Source: Fodinibacter sp963747405
GTDB lineage: Bacteria > Actinomycetota > Actinomycetes > Actinomycetales > Dermatophilaceae
Reading direction: 5' to 3'
Length of the DNA stretch: 64,000 nt
Assembly: GCA_963747405.1 (NCBI GenBank)
Contig: CAVVFG010000004.1
Location: forward strand, 1 to 64,000
The position numbers and the translations under genes were made by a program. Numbering within the stretch: the stretch's first letter is position 1; each line of letters begins with the position of its first letter. Positions 56,187 to 64,000 of the stretch are shown piece by piece. Below the pieces are notes generated by a model that worked only from the letters and a program-made list of their open reading frames with translations, was not told where the DNA came from and made no database searches.

Positions 56187-57365
56187 ATGACTCTCGAGAA
56201 CCTCGGCTTCTCCTCGCGCGCCATCCATGCCGGGCAGGAGCCGGACCCCACGACCGGCGCCGTCATCACGCCCATCTACCAGGTGAGCACCTACAAGCAG
56301 GACGGCATCGGCGGCCTGCGCGGCGGCTACGAGTACTCCCGCTCCGCCAACCCCACCCGCACCGCGCTCGAGGAGTGCATCGCCGCCCTGGAGGGTGGTG
56401 AGCGCGGGTTCGCCTTCGCCAGCGGCCTCGCCGGTGAGGATGCCGTGCTGCGCGCGCTGCTCGGCCCCGGCGACCACGTCGTGGTCCCGTCCGACGCCTA
56501 CGGCGGCACCTACCGCCTGTTCAACCAGGTGGTGCAGCCCTGGGGGGTGCAGCACTCGATCGCCGCGGTGGCCGACGTCGAGTCGGTGCGCGCGGCGATC
56601 CGGCCCGAGACCCGGATGGTCTGGGTCGAGACGCCCACCAACCCGTTGCTCGGCATCGCCGACATCGCCGCCATCGCCGAGGTCACCCACGCGGCCGGCG
56701 CGCTCCTCGTCGTCGACAACACCTTCGCCTCGGCCTACCTGCAGCAGCCCATCGCGCTCGGTGCCGACGTCGTGGTGCACTCCACGACGAAGTACGCGGG
56801 TGGCCACAGCGACGTCGTCGGCGGAGCGGTCGTCGTGGCCCCCGGCGCGACCACCCGCGACGGTGCCTCGGTCAGTGAGCGGGTCGCGTTCCACCAGAAC
56901 GCGATGGGCGCCGTCGCCGGGCCCTTCGACGCGTGGCTCGTGCTGCGCGGCCTGAAGACCCTCGCGGTGCGCATGGAGCGGCACTGCGACAACGCCGAGG
57001 CGGTCGTCGCCTTCCTCCAGCGGCACGAGGGGGTGACGGCGGTGCACTACCCCGGCCTGCCCGACCACCCCAACCACGAGGTCGCCGCCCGCCAGATGAA
57101 GCGGTTCGGCGGCATGGTCGCGTTCCGGGTCAAGGGCGGCGAGGACGTCGCCACCAAGGTGTGCGCCGAGACCCGGCTGTGGACCCTCGGGGAGTCGCTC
57201 GGCGGGGTGGAGTCGCTCATCGAGCACCCCGCCCGGATGACGCACGCGTCCGTCGCCGGCACCGAGCTCGAGGTGCCCAGCGACCTGGTCCGCCTGTCCG
57301 TCGGCATCGAGGACGCCGAGGACCTCGTCGCCGACCTGGGCCAGGCCCTCGACCGGCTCAGCTGA
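56187..57365 (+). CDS. metB: Cystathionine gamma-synthase
   Basis: This 392-residue Cys/Met-metabolism PLP enzyme has SSRAIHAGQEPDPTTGAVITPIYQ, YEYSRSANPTRTALE, the PLP Lys202 in VVHSTTKYAGGHSD and RMTHASV near the end. It should make cystathionine from an activated homoserine and cysteine. Cystathionine gamma-lyase is a close relative and, given cbs upstream, reverse transsulfuration is equally plausible. ATG 56187 fits the family start exactly. Confidence 0.9.
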   Translation: MTLENLGFSSRAIHAGQEPDPTTGAVITPIYQVSTYKQDGIGGLRGGYEYSRSANPTRTALEECIAALEGGERGFAFASGLAGEDAVLRALLGPGDHVVVPSDAYGGTYRLFNQVVQPWGVQHSIAAVADVESVRAAIRPETRMVWVETPTNPLLGIADIAAIAEVTHAAGALLVVDNTFASAYLQQPIALGADVVVHSTTKYAGGHSDVVGGAVVVAPGATTRDGASVSERVAFHQNAMGAVAGPFDAWLVLRGLKTLAVRMERHCDNAEAVVAFLQRHEGVTAVHYPGLPDHPNHEVAARQMKRFGGMVAFRVKGGEDVATKVCAETRLWTLGESLGGVESLIEHPARMTHASVAGTELEVPSDLVRLSVGIEDAEDLVADLGQALDRLS

Positions 57366-57370
57366 GCGCC

Positions 57371-58690
57371 GTGCCCGCGGTCCTGTGCGTCGACGTCGGC
57401 TCGACGTTCACCAAGGCCGTGCTCGTCGACGTCGGCACCGGCGACGTCCTGGGCACCGCGAGCTCGCCCACCACGGTCGCCACCGACGTGATGGACGGCG
57501 TGGATGCCGTGCGCACCACCCTGGCCGCGCACGGCGAGCCCGACGAGGTGCTCGTCTGCTCCAGCGCCGGGGGCGGGCTGCGGCTGGCGGTCGTGGGGTA
57601 CGAGCGTGAGGTGACGGCCGAGGCCGGGCACCGGGTGGGCCTGTCGGCCGGCGCGAAGGTGGTGCACGTCGCCTGTGGCGAGCTGTCGGGCGCCGACGTC
57701 GCCGCGCTGCGCGCGGCATCCCCCGACCTCGTGCTGCTCGTCGGCGGCACCGACGGCGGCAACGTCGACGTGCTGCTGCACAACGCCCAGCGCATCGCGA
57801 AGGCGCGGCTGTCCGCACCGGTGGTCGTCGCCGGCAACTCCGACGCCACCACCGAGGTGACCGGCATCCTCGCCGTCACGGGGCGCCGGTTCGTCGTCAC
57901 GGCCAACGTGCTGCCCCGCATCGGGGTCGTGGCCCCCGAGGCGGCGCGCGCCGCCATCCGCGAGGCCTTCCTCACTCACGTCATCGGGGGCAAGGGGCTC
58001 TCGCGCGGTCGCGGGTTCGCCGAGCTGGTACGCGCCCCCACCCCGGATGCCGTGCTGCGCGGCGTCGAGGTGCTCGCCGAGGTCGCCGGGGGTGACGTTC
58101 TGGTGGTCGACGTCGGCGGGGCCACGACCGACGTCTACTCGGTGATCACCCCGCAGGGCGAGGACGCGACCATCCACCGCGAGGTCGTCGGCACCCTCTG
58201 GCACGCCCGCACGGTGGAGGCCGACCTGGGCATGCGGTGGACCGCGGCGGGGGTGGTCGAGGCCGCGGCGCGCGAGCGGCTCCCGCTCGACGACGCCACC
58301 GCGCGGTACGCCGCCGAGGTCGCCCACGAGACCGCCCACCTGGCCGGCACCGATGCGCAGTGGGCCGCCGAGGAGGCGATCGCCTCGACGGCGGCGGTGC
58401 TGGCCGTGCGCCGGCACGGGCGGCCCCCGCACCCGTCGCAGCGACCGCGCCCCCTCGCCGAGGTGACGCTGGTCGTCGGCTCCGGGGGAGTGCTGCGGCA
58501 CGCGCCCGGTGACGTCGGCGACCGGGTGCTGGCGCGGGTCACCGGCGACCACGCCGGTGGGTGGCGGGTGCCCGAGCACGCGGCCCGGCGGGTGGATGCC
58601 GCCTACGTGCTGTTCGCGGTCGGCCTGCTCGCCGACGGCTACCCGGAGGCAGCGGCGGCCCTGGCCGCCCCCCTCGCGAGGGCGCGATGA
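57371..58690 (+). CDS. GlmL/MutL-type glutamate mutase reactivase-like protein
   Basis: This 439-residue ASKHA-fold protein has phosphate 1 as LCVDVGSTFTKAVLVDV (about 5-21), VLVCSSAGGGLRLAVVGYE, LLVGGTDGGNVDVLLHNAQ, then phosphate 2 as VLVVDVGGATTDVYSV (about 242-257). Family members belong with B12-dependent glutamate or ornithine mutases and are thought to reactivate them. No mutase subunit (GlmS/GlmE, OraS/OraE) is in the window. It sits 5 bp after metB and overlaps the next gene by 4 nt, so it may be co-expressed with both. Confidence 0.85.
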   Translation: MPAVLCVDVGSTFTKAVLVDVGTGDVLGTASSPTTVATDVMDGVDAVRTTLAAHGEPDEVLVCSSAGGGLRLAVVGYEREVTAEAGHRVGLSAGAKVVHVACGELSGADVAALRAASPDLVLLVGGTDGGNVDVLLHNAQRIAKARLSAPVVVAGNSDATTEVTGILAVTGRRFVVTANVLPRIGVVAPEAARAAIREAFLTHVIGGKGLSRGRGFAELVRAPTPDAVLRGVEVLAEVAGGDVLVVDVGGATTDVYSVITPQGEDATIHREVVGTLWHARTVEADLGMRWTAAGVVEAAARERLPLDDATARYAAEVAHETAHLAGTDAQWAAEEAIASTAAVLAVRRHGRPPHPSQRPRPLAEVTLVVGSGGVLRHAPGDVGDRVLARVTGDHAGGWRVPEHAARRVDAAYVLFAVGLLADGYPEAAAALAAPLARAR

Positions 58691-59742
58691 GCGGCGCCTG
58701 GCCCTGGGCGGGCGAGTTCGAGCCCGACGGCACCTACCTCAACTCGGCCACGATGGGCCTGCCCCCACGGGTGACCCTCGCAGCACTGGCGGCGGCACAG
58801 GACGAGTGGCGCCGCGGCACCTCCCACGCCCCCGGCTACGACACCGACGTCGCCGCCGCCCGGGAGGCGTACGCCCGGCTGGTCGGCGTGCGCCCCGAGA
58901 CCGTCGCCATCGGCAGCCAGGTGTCGCCACTGGTCGCCCTGGTGGCGGCAGCCGTGCCCGACGGTGCGACGGTGCTCGTGCCCGAGGGGGAGTTCACCAG
59001 CGTGACGTTCCCGTTCCTCGCGCAGGGGGCACGCGGCATCCGGGTGCGTGAGGTGCCGCTCGCGGAGGTGGCCGAGCACGTCGACGGCACGACCGGCCTG
59101 GTCGCGCTGTCGGCGGTGCAGTCCTCCGACGGAAGCCTGGCCGACCTGGCGGCCGTCGAGGCGGCCGCGGCGCGGCACGGGGTGGACGTGCTCGTCGACG
59201 TCACCCAGGCCGCCGGGTGGCTGCCGCTGGACGTGGGGCGGTTCGCCTACACCGTCTGCGCCGCCTACAAGTGGCTGCTCTCGCCCCGGGGCACGGCGTT
59301 CCTCACCGTGCGCCCGGACCGGTGGGAGCGGCTCGTGCCCGCGGCCGCCGGGTGGTACGCCGGGGAGCACCCCTGGTCGTCGATCTACGGCCTGCCGCTG
59401 CGGCTGGCGGCCGACGCCCGCCGGTTCGACGTCTCGCCGGGGTGGCACGCGTGGGTGGGGACGGCGTCGTCACTGGCCCTGCTCGAGCAGGTGGGGGTTG
59501 CGCAGCTGCACGCGCACGCGCTGGAGGTGGAGCACGCCTTCGCCGCCGCGGCCGGGCTGGAACCGGTGGGCCGGGCGGTGCGCGCACTGGCGGCCGACCG
59601 CGAGGTGCCGGCCCTGCTCGCCGACCACGGCATCGTGGCCGCGGAGCGGGCGGGTCGGCTGCGGGTGTCGTTCCACGTGAACAACACCGTCGAGGAGGGG
59701 GCCCTGACGGGGGCGGTGCTGCGCGGGCACGTGGAGGGCTGA
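58687..59742 (+). CDS. Class V aminotransferase-fold PLP enzyme
   Basis: This 351-residue PLP enzyme of the cysteine desulfurase/aminotransferase class V type has TYLNSATMGLPP at the start, TSVTFPFLAQGARGIRVREVP, VDVTQAAGWLPLDVGRFAYTVCAAYKWLLSPRGTAFL with PLP Lys195 and the preceding Asp, then RLRVSFHVNNTVEE. No cysteine-containing desulfurase loop is seen, so an aminotransferase or lyase is more likely. The ATGA overlap ties it to the GlmL-like gene. Confidence 0.87.
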   Translation: MSGAWPWAGEFEPDGTYLNSATMGLPPRVTLAALAAAQDEWRRGTSHAPGYDTDVAAAREAYARLVGVRPETVAIGSQVSPLVALVAAAVPDGATVLVPEGEFTSVTFPFLAQGARGIRVREVPLAEVAEHVDGTTGLVALSAVQSSDGSLADLAAVEAAAARHGVDVLVDVTQAAGWLPLDVGRFAYTVCAAYKWLLSPRGTAFLTVRPDRWERLVPAAAGWYAGEHPWSSIYGLPLRLAADARRFDVSPGWHAWVGTASSLALLEQVGVAQLHAHALEVEHAFAAAAGLEPVGRAVRALAADREVPALLADHGIVAAERAGRLRVSFHVNNTVEEGALTGAVLRGHVEG

Positions 59743-59787
59743 GCCGCGGCCGGCGAAAATGCGCAGACCTGTGTCGGGGGTCACATC

Positions 59788-59793
59788 TAGGGT
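59788..59793 (+). promoter_or_regulatory. -10 box before the VOC-ABC operon
   Basis: TAGGGT ends 8 nt before ATG 59802. No ribosome site intervenes, suggesting a leaderless first gene of the exporter operon. Confidence 0.4.
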
Positions 59794-59801
59794 TGTCCGT
59801 C

Positions 59802-60203
59802 ATGAGTGAGAACAGCGCTCCACCCACCAGACCCGTGCTCGACGTCGTCGCCATCGACTGCCCCGATGCCGCCGCTCTTGCTGCCTTCTACGCCGGCGTC
59901 CTCGGCTGGGAGGTGGACCTCGACGAAGACGACGACGACTGGGTGACCATCTCCCCGCCGGGCGCCGCGAACGACGCCACGCACCTGGCGTTCCAGCAGA
60001 TCGACGACTACGTCGCGCCGACCTGGCCAGGCGGCGACCACCCCCAGCAGGTCCACCTCGACCTGCGCGTGGCCGACCTCGCCGAGGGCGAGGGGCAGGT
60101 GCTCGCGGCGGGGGCCACCCGCCACGAGCACCAGCCCTCCGGCGACGGCGGCTTCGTGGTCTACCTCGACCCGGCTGGGCACCCGTTCTGCCTGGTCTCA
60201 TGA
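59802..60203 (+). CDS. VOC (glyoxalase/bleomycin-resistance) family protein
   Basis: This 133-residue protein has the VOC beta-alpha-beta-beta-beta repeat: VLDVVAIDCPDAAALAAFYAGVLGWEVDL, then HLAFQQIDDYVAPTWPGGDHPQQVHLDLRVADL and GGFVVYLDPAGHPFCLVS. Members bind antibiotics or catalyse metal-dependent chemistry. It overlaps the ABC ATPase by 4 nt, so it may belong to a drug-protection unit. Confidence 0.88.
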   Translation: MSENSAPPTRPVLDVVAIDCPDAAALAAFYAGVLGWEVDLDEDDDDWVTISPPGAANDATHLAFQQIDDYVAPTWPGGDHPQQVHLDLRVADLAEGEGQVLAAGATRHEHQPSGDGGFVVYLDPAGHPFCLVS

Positions 60204-61186
60204 GTGCCCCGGCCATCGAGGCGGTCGACCTCGTCAAGCGGTTCGACGACTTCACGGCCGTCGACGGCGTCAGCTTCTCGGTGCCCTCCGGCACCGTGTT
60301 CTCGATGCTCGGCCCCAACGGCGCGGGCAAGACCACCACCGTGCGCATGATGACGACGCTGAGCATCCCCACCAGCGGCACCGCCCGGGTCGCCGGGTTC
60401 GACGTCGTCGCCGAGCCCGACGCCGTGCGCCACCGGATGGGCCTGACCGCCCAGGCGGCCACGGTCGACGAGCTGCTCACCGGCCGCGAGAACCTCCGGC
60501 TGATCGGCGACCTCTACGGCCTCGACCGGCGGCTGGTGAAGCGGTCGATCGAGGAGCTGCTCGAGCGGTTCTCGCTGTCCGAGGCCGGCAACAAGGTGGT
60601 CAAGGACTACTCCGGTGGCATGCGGCGCCGGCTCGACCTCGCGGCGAGCCTGATCGCCACACCTCCGGTGCTCTTCCTCGACGAGCCGACCACGGGCCTC
60701 GACCCGCGCAGCCGGGTCGAGCTGTGGGGCGTGCTGCGCGACCTGGTGCGCGACGGCACCACCTTGTTCCTCACCACCCAGTACCTCGACGAGGCCGACC
60801 AGCTCGCCGACACCATCGTGGTGGTCGACCACGGGCGGATCATCGCCCAGGGCACCCCGCTCGAGCTCAAGGACCAGTCCGGCGCGGCCAGCCTGGTCAT
60901 CACGGTGAGCCGGCCCGGCGAGGTCGACCGAGCCGCCGAGCTGGTGCGATCCGAGGTCGGCGAGCTGCACGTCGACCGCGACGCGCGCCGCATCACCGCT
61001 CCTGCCGAGGGGGTCGCCGCGCTCACCCGCATCGCCGCCCGGCTCGACGAGGTCGGCATCGACCTCGACGACATCGGCCTGCAACGGCCCAGCCTCGACG
61101 ACGTCTTCCTCAACCTCACCGGCCACCGGGCCGAGGTCGAGGAGGAGCCGTCCCACGACGAGCAGACGGCGGAGGCGGTCCGATGA
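60200..61186 (+). CDS. DrrA-type ABC transporter ATP-binding protein
   Basis: This is a 328-residue ATPase of the daunorubicin-resistance family. Walker A is GPNGAGKTTT (38-47). The Q-loop region is MGLTAQAATVDELLTGRENL, the signature is DYSGGMRRRLDLAASL, Walker B is PVLFLDEPTTGLDPRSR, and the switch His is in LFLTTQYLDEADQLAD (Gln in place of His at the H-loop position, as is common in this group). The C-terminal 100 residues are the DrrA-type extension. It overlaps both neighbours by 4 nt. Confidence 0.93.
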   Translation: MSAPAIEAVDLVKRFDDFTAVDGVSFSVPSGTVFSMLGPNGAGKTTTVRMMTTLSIPTSGTARVAGFDVVAEPDAVRHRMGLTAQAATVDELLTGRENLRLIGDLYGLDRRLVKRSIEELLERFSLSEAGNKVVKDYSGGMRRRLDLAASLIATPPVLFLDEPTTGLDPRSRVELWGVLRDLVRDGTTLFLTTQYLDEADQLADTIVVVDHGRIIAQGTPLELKDQSGAASLVITVSRPGEVDRAAELVRSEVGELHVDRDARRITAPAEGVAALTRIAARLDEVGIDLDDIGLQRPSLDDVFLNLTGHRAEVEEEPSHDEQTAEAVR

Positions 61187-62028
61187 CCTCGACCACGGCG
61201 ACGCACTTCCAGGCGACCCATCCCGACGAGCGCGGCGCCACCGGCACCCGCCAGATCGGGGCGCTGATCCGCCGCAACCTCACCCACATCAAGCGCCAGC
61301 CCGAGATGCTCACCGACGTCACCATCCAGCCGGTGATGTTCGTGCTGCTCTTCGCGTTCGTCTTCGGCGGCTCGATCAACATCCCCGGCGTCGACTACAA
61401 GGAGTGGCTGCTGCCCGGCATCATGGCGCAGACCATGGCCTTCAGCTCGTTCGTCGTGGCCATCGGGCTCAACAACGACCTCGGCAAGGGCATCGTCGAC
61501 CGCTTCCGGTCGCTGCCGATCGGCCGGGGGGCGGTGGTCGTGGCCCGCAGCGTCTCCAGCCTCATCCACTCCAGCCTGGGCATCGTCGTGATGTCGGTGA
61601 CCGGGCTCTTCGTCGGGTGGCGCATCAACGACGGGTGGGGCCGCGGGCTGGTGGGGTACGGGCTGCTCCTGCTGTTCGGGTTCATGATGATCTGGATCGG
61701 CATCCTGGTCGGGTCCTCCCTGCGCTCGGTCGAGGCGGTGCAGGGCGTCATGTTCGTGACCATCTTCCCGATCACCTTCTTGAGCAACGCGTTCGCCCGG
61801 CCCGAGGGCATGCCCCCGGTGCTGCGCTTCCTCGCCGAGTGGAACCCGATCAGTGCGCTGGTGCAGGCGCTGCGCGAGCTGTGGGGCAACGAGGGCTTCC
61901 CGCTGCCGCCCGATGCCGCGCTGCCGCTGCAGTACCCCGTCACGGCCACGCTGATCTGGACCATCGGGCTGTCCGCCGTCCTGGCACCGCTCGCCATCCG
62001 CGCCTACGTGCGCCGCACCACCGACTGA
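61183..62028 (+). CDS. ABC-2 type transporter permease (DrrB-like)
   Basis: This 281-residue membrane protein has six predicted helices. It has TDVTIQPVMFVLLFAFVFGGSI, the family IVDRFRSLPIGRGAVVVAR loop, FGFMMIWIGILVGSSLRSVEAVQGVMFVTIFPITFLSNAF and EWNPISALVQALRELWGN. It forms the channel of the exporter with the preceding ATPase. ATGA overlaps the ATPase stop. The substrate is unknown. Confidence 0.92.
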   Translation: MTSTTATHFQATHPDERGATGTRQIGALIRRNLTHIKRQPEMLTDVTIQPVMFVLLFAFVFGGSINIPGVDYKEWLLPGIMAQTMAFSSFVVAIGLNNDLGKGIVDRFRSLPIGRGAVVVARSVSSLIHSSLGIVVMSVTGLFVGWRINDGWGRGLVGYGLLLLFGFMMIWIGILVGSSLRSVEAVQGVMFVTIFPITFLSNAFARPEGMPPVLRFLAEWNPISALVQALRELWGNEGFPLPPDAALPLQYPVTATLIWTIGLSAVLAPLAIRAYVRRTTD

Positions 62029-62062
62029 CGGGGCCCGTTCCGGGGGTGGAATGGTGCCGCCG

Positions 62063-62068
62063 TAGGAT
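62063..62068 (+). promoter_or_regulatory. -10 box of leaderless NifX-like gene
   Basis: TAGGAT ends 6 nt before ATG 62075, leaving no room for a ribosome site. Confidence 0.45.
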
Positions 62069-62074
62069 CGGGTC

Positions 62075-62413
62075 ATGATCGTCGGCGTCACCACCACTCC
62101 CGAGGGCACCGTCGGCGGCGGGCTGGGCCGGGCGCAGAGCATGGCCGTCGCCGACGTCAGCGACGGCGAGGTCACGAACTGGGTCGAGCACGACGTCCGG
62201 TGGGGCGACCTGCACGACACCGGGCCCGAGGGCACCCACCATGCGCGCATCGTCCGGTTCGTGCGCGAGCACGGCATCGAGTGCGTCGTCACGAGCGGCC
62301 TCGGCCAGGGCATGCGGGTCACCATGGGCAAGCTCGGGGTCGTCGTGCGCACCGACCTGCACGGTGACGCACGTACCGCGGCGCTCACCGCGGCCACGAC
62401 GTTCGTGCTGTAG
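62075..62413 (+). CDS. NifX/NifB-C-type (Fe-Mo cofactor domain) protein
   Basis: This 112-residue protein has the dinitrogenase FeMo-cofactor-binding fold: VGVTTTPEGTVGGGLGRAQSMAVADV at the start and RFVREHGIECVVTSGLGQGMRVTMGKLGVVVR toward the end. No nitrogenase genes are present. Stand-alone members occur in many non-fixing actinobacteria and their role is unknown. There are no Cys ligands apart from one (ECVV). Confidence 0.85.
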   Translation: MIVGVTTTPEGTVGGGLGRAQSMAVADVSDGEVTNWVEHDVRWGDLHDTGPEGTHHARIVRFVREHGIECVVTSGLGQGMRVTMGKLGVVVRTDLHGDARTAALTAATTFVL

Positions 62414-62529
62414 GTCAGCCCGGCCACCCGGCCCGCTGACCCCAACTACTGCGACCTCGACTGCTGCGACCTCCTCGCGGCGTCACGGGCACGTCCGCGG
62501 GAGCCGGACGGGCGTGGTTGCATGGGCGC

Positions 62530-63372
62530 ATGCCTGCCGTGCGCTTCGTCGACGTCTTCTCCGAGAGCACCTGCCGCGGCAACGCCCTGGCGGTGTTCCA
62601 CGACGCCGACGACCTGTCCGACGACGAGATGGCCGCGGTGGCGCGGTGGACCAACCTGTCCGAGACCGCCTTCTTGTGCCACCCAACCGACCCGGGCGCC
62701 GACTACCGGGTGCGCATCTTCACCACCGGTGGCGAGCTGCCCTTCGCGGGCCACCCCACCCTGGGCAGCGCGCACGCCTGGCTCGAGGCGGGAGGCGTGC
62801 CGGCGTCGCAGGACGTCGTCGTCCAGCAGTGCGCCGCGGGCCTGGTGCGGGTGCGCCGTGACGACCGGCTCCGCTTCGCCGCCCCGCCGTTGACCCGGTC
62901 CGGGCCGGTCGACCGGGCGGATGCCGTTCGGGTCACGGCCGCGCTGGGCCTGGACCCGGCCGACGTGCTCGAGCTCGCCTGGGTCGACAACGGTCCCGGG
63001 TGGGTCGGCATCCTGCTGCGCTCGCCCGACGCGGTGCTCTGCGCGGCGCCCGATCCGAGCGCCTGCGGGGGGGTCAAGGCCGGCCTCGTCGCGGTGTACC
63101 CACCCGGCGCACGAGACGACGGCGTCGCCGCCGAGGTGCGGGCGTTCTACTCCGATGGCCCCAGCTTCGCCGAGGACCCGGTCACCGGCAGCCTCAATGC
63201 GGGGCTCGCCCAGTGGCTGGTGCCGGCAGGCCACCTGCCGGCGCACTACGTGGCGGCGCAGGGCACCGCGATAGGCCGCTCCGGCCGGGTGCACGTCGAC
63301 GTCGTCGCCGGCACCACCTGGGTCGGCGGCGTGACCCGCACGGTGGTCGCCGGCGAGCGCCCCACCCCCTGA
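62530..63372 (+). CDS. PhzF-family isomerase/epimerase-like protein
   Basis: This 280-residue protein has the two-lobed diaminopimelate-epimerase-like fold of PhzF. It has VRFVDVFSESTCRGNALAVF, RWTNLSETAFLCHPT with the conserved Glu, RIFTTGGELPFAGHPTLGSAHAWL, then EDPVTGSLNAGLAQWLV and GTAIGRSGRVHV. The catalytic Glu of the SETAF motif is kept. ATG 62530 is preferred because the core starts there; in-frame TTG 62518 is less likely. The reaction is unknown; no phenazine genes are nearby. Confidence 0.88.
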   Translation: MPAVRFVDVFSESTCRGNALAVFHDADDLSDDEMAAVARWTNLSETAFLCHPTDPGADYRVRIFTTGGELPFAGHPTLGSAHAWLEAGGVPASQDVVVQQCAAGLVRVRRDDRLRFAAPPLTRSGPVDRADAVRVTAALGLDPADVLELAWVDNGPGWVGILLRSPDAVLCAAPDPSACGGVKAGLVAVYPPGARDDGVAAEVRAFYSDGPSFAEDPVTGSLNAGLAQWLVPAGHLPAHYVAAQGTAIGRSGRVHVDVVAGTTWVGGVTRTVVAGERPTP

Positions 63373-63432
63373 CACCCCCGACCTCTTGCGATTCCGTTCC
63401 CCCCGGGGGTGGGGGTGGGCGGTGCGGGTGGC

Positions 63433-63921
63433 TCAGCCGTCGTAGGGCGTGGTGGCGAGCACCTTGACCTCGATCTGCTTGCCGTTGGGGGCCTCGTAGG
63501 TGACGGTGTCACCGACCTTGGCCCCGTTCACGGCGGCGCCGATCGGGGACTTCTCGGAGAACACGTGCATCGAGTCGTCGGTGATCTCGCGCGACCCGAG
63601 CAGGAAGGTCTCCTCGTCGCCGAACATGTCGACGGTGACGACCATGCCGGGCTCGACGACGCCGTCGTCGGCCGGGGTCTCGCCGATGACGGCGGTCTCG
63701 AGCAGCTGGGTGAGCTGGCGGATGCGGGCCTCCATCTTGCCCTGCTCCTCCTTGGCCGCGTGGTACCCACCGTTCTCCTTGAGGTCGCCCTCCTCTCGGG
63801 CGGCCTCGATCTTCTTGGCGATCTCGGTGCGGCCCGGGCCGGAGAGCTCGTCGAGCTCGGCCTTGAGGCGGTCGAACGCCCCCTGGGTCAGGAAGCTCGC
63901 CTGGTTGGCGGTCTCGGTCAC
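63433..63921 (-). CDS. greA: Transcription elongation factor GreA
   Basis: This 162-residue factor stimulates RNA cleavage by backtracked RNA polymerase. The N-terminal coiled coil has the acidic tip in KKIEAAREEGDLKENGGYHAAKEEQG (Asp/Glu at the hairpin turn). The C-terminal FKBP-like domain has TYLLGSREI-like FLLGSREITDDSMHVFSEKSPIGAAVNGAKVGDTV. The GTG at 63921 is chosen because AGGAG lies 8 nt upstream; a GTG 9 nt earlier overlaps that site. It converges with the PhzF gene. Confidence 0.95.
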   Translation of the reverse strand: MTETANQASFLTQGAFDRLKAELDELSGPGRTEIAKKIEAAREEGDLKENGGYHAAKEEQGKMEARIRQLTQLLETAVIGETPADDGVVEPGMVVTVDMFGDEETFLLGSREITDDSMHVFSEKSPIGAAVNGAKVGDTVTYEAPNGKQIEVKVLATTPYDG

Positions 63922-64000
63922 GTCACTCACTCCTGGATCATGGGCGGCGCCTGCCCACACGGGGCGGCACCTCGGTGCTACGGCAACGGGCCCGGGTTCC

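Noticed and set aside
62075..62413. Evidence for nitrogen fixation
   Set aside because: The NifX-like fold occurs alone in many non-fixing bacteria and no nif genes are in the window.

Overview
The window is about 72% GC, uses GTG starts freely, has 4-nt ATGA/GTGA gene overlaps and many probably leaderless genes. The gene content and order (glmU-prs, rplY-pth-mfd-mazG, eno-ftsB-DUF501-ppx) fit a high-GC actinobacterium of the order Micrococcales, most likely Intrasporangiaceae (Janibacter/Tetrasphaera/Phycicoccus-like). The family assignment is inference from protein style; no 16S gene is present.

Region 1-11,680 is an accessory zone of low coding density. It holds the frameshifted 3' part of a tyrosine recombinase with inverted TTATGCCGA motifs just behind it, an orphan lower-GC membrane-anchored protein, an ACT-domain protein, an amidohydrolase lacking an expected metal ligand, and an IS630-type element. 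That element has 21-bp inverted repeats and carries a small passenger gene transcribed away from its frameshifted transposase. Beyond it lie a truncated sensor-kinase remnant, a lipoprotein plus secreted-protein pair, and a run of decayed genes (Nudix fragment and two coupled unknown genes). Region 11,681-15,623 holds a GGDEF-EAL c-di-GMP enzyme, a decayed permease/TetR pair and a CPBP intramembrane protease.

From 15,930 the chromosome is ordinary and dense. A complete fructose PTS (DeoR regulator, fruK, fruA, ptsH, ptsI) is followed by a HerA-like ATPase, glmU-prs, a CGNR/EamA divergent pair, rplY, pth, mfd, a SurA-like lipoprotein and mazG. Next come a pseudouridine catabolic operon (psuK with its own winged helix, psuG), then eno-ftsB-DUF501-ppx, a PadR/HAAS pair, a tRNA with UAA anticodon, a Bax-inhibitor-like protein and a gluconate operon (gntK-gntP). 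After these come a thiolase, RidA, an SGNH hydrolase, a thioesterase, a methyltransferase and cystathionine beta-synthase. The end of the window holds DUF1992, a 2,4-dienoyl-CoA-reductase-like flavoenzyme, msrA and metB (which with cbs makes a cysteine/methionine interconversion set). It closes with a GlmL-type reactivase plus class V aminotransferase pair, a VOC protein with a drug-type ABC exporter, a NifX-like protein, a PhzF protein and greA.

The most notable non-coding structure is a set of three families of intergenic palindromic repeats: a 36-bp unit in five copies, a 79-84-bp unit flanking psuK-psuG, and a hairpin with 14-nt arms and a 12-nt loop in three copies. There is also a recurring TAnnnT hexamer placed 6-8 nt before start codons, and a strongly over-used octamer GGATGCCG.
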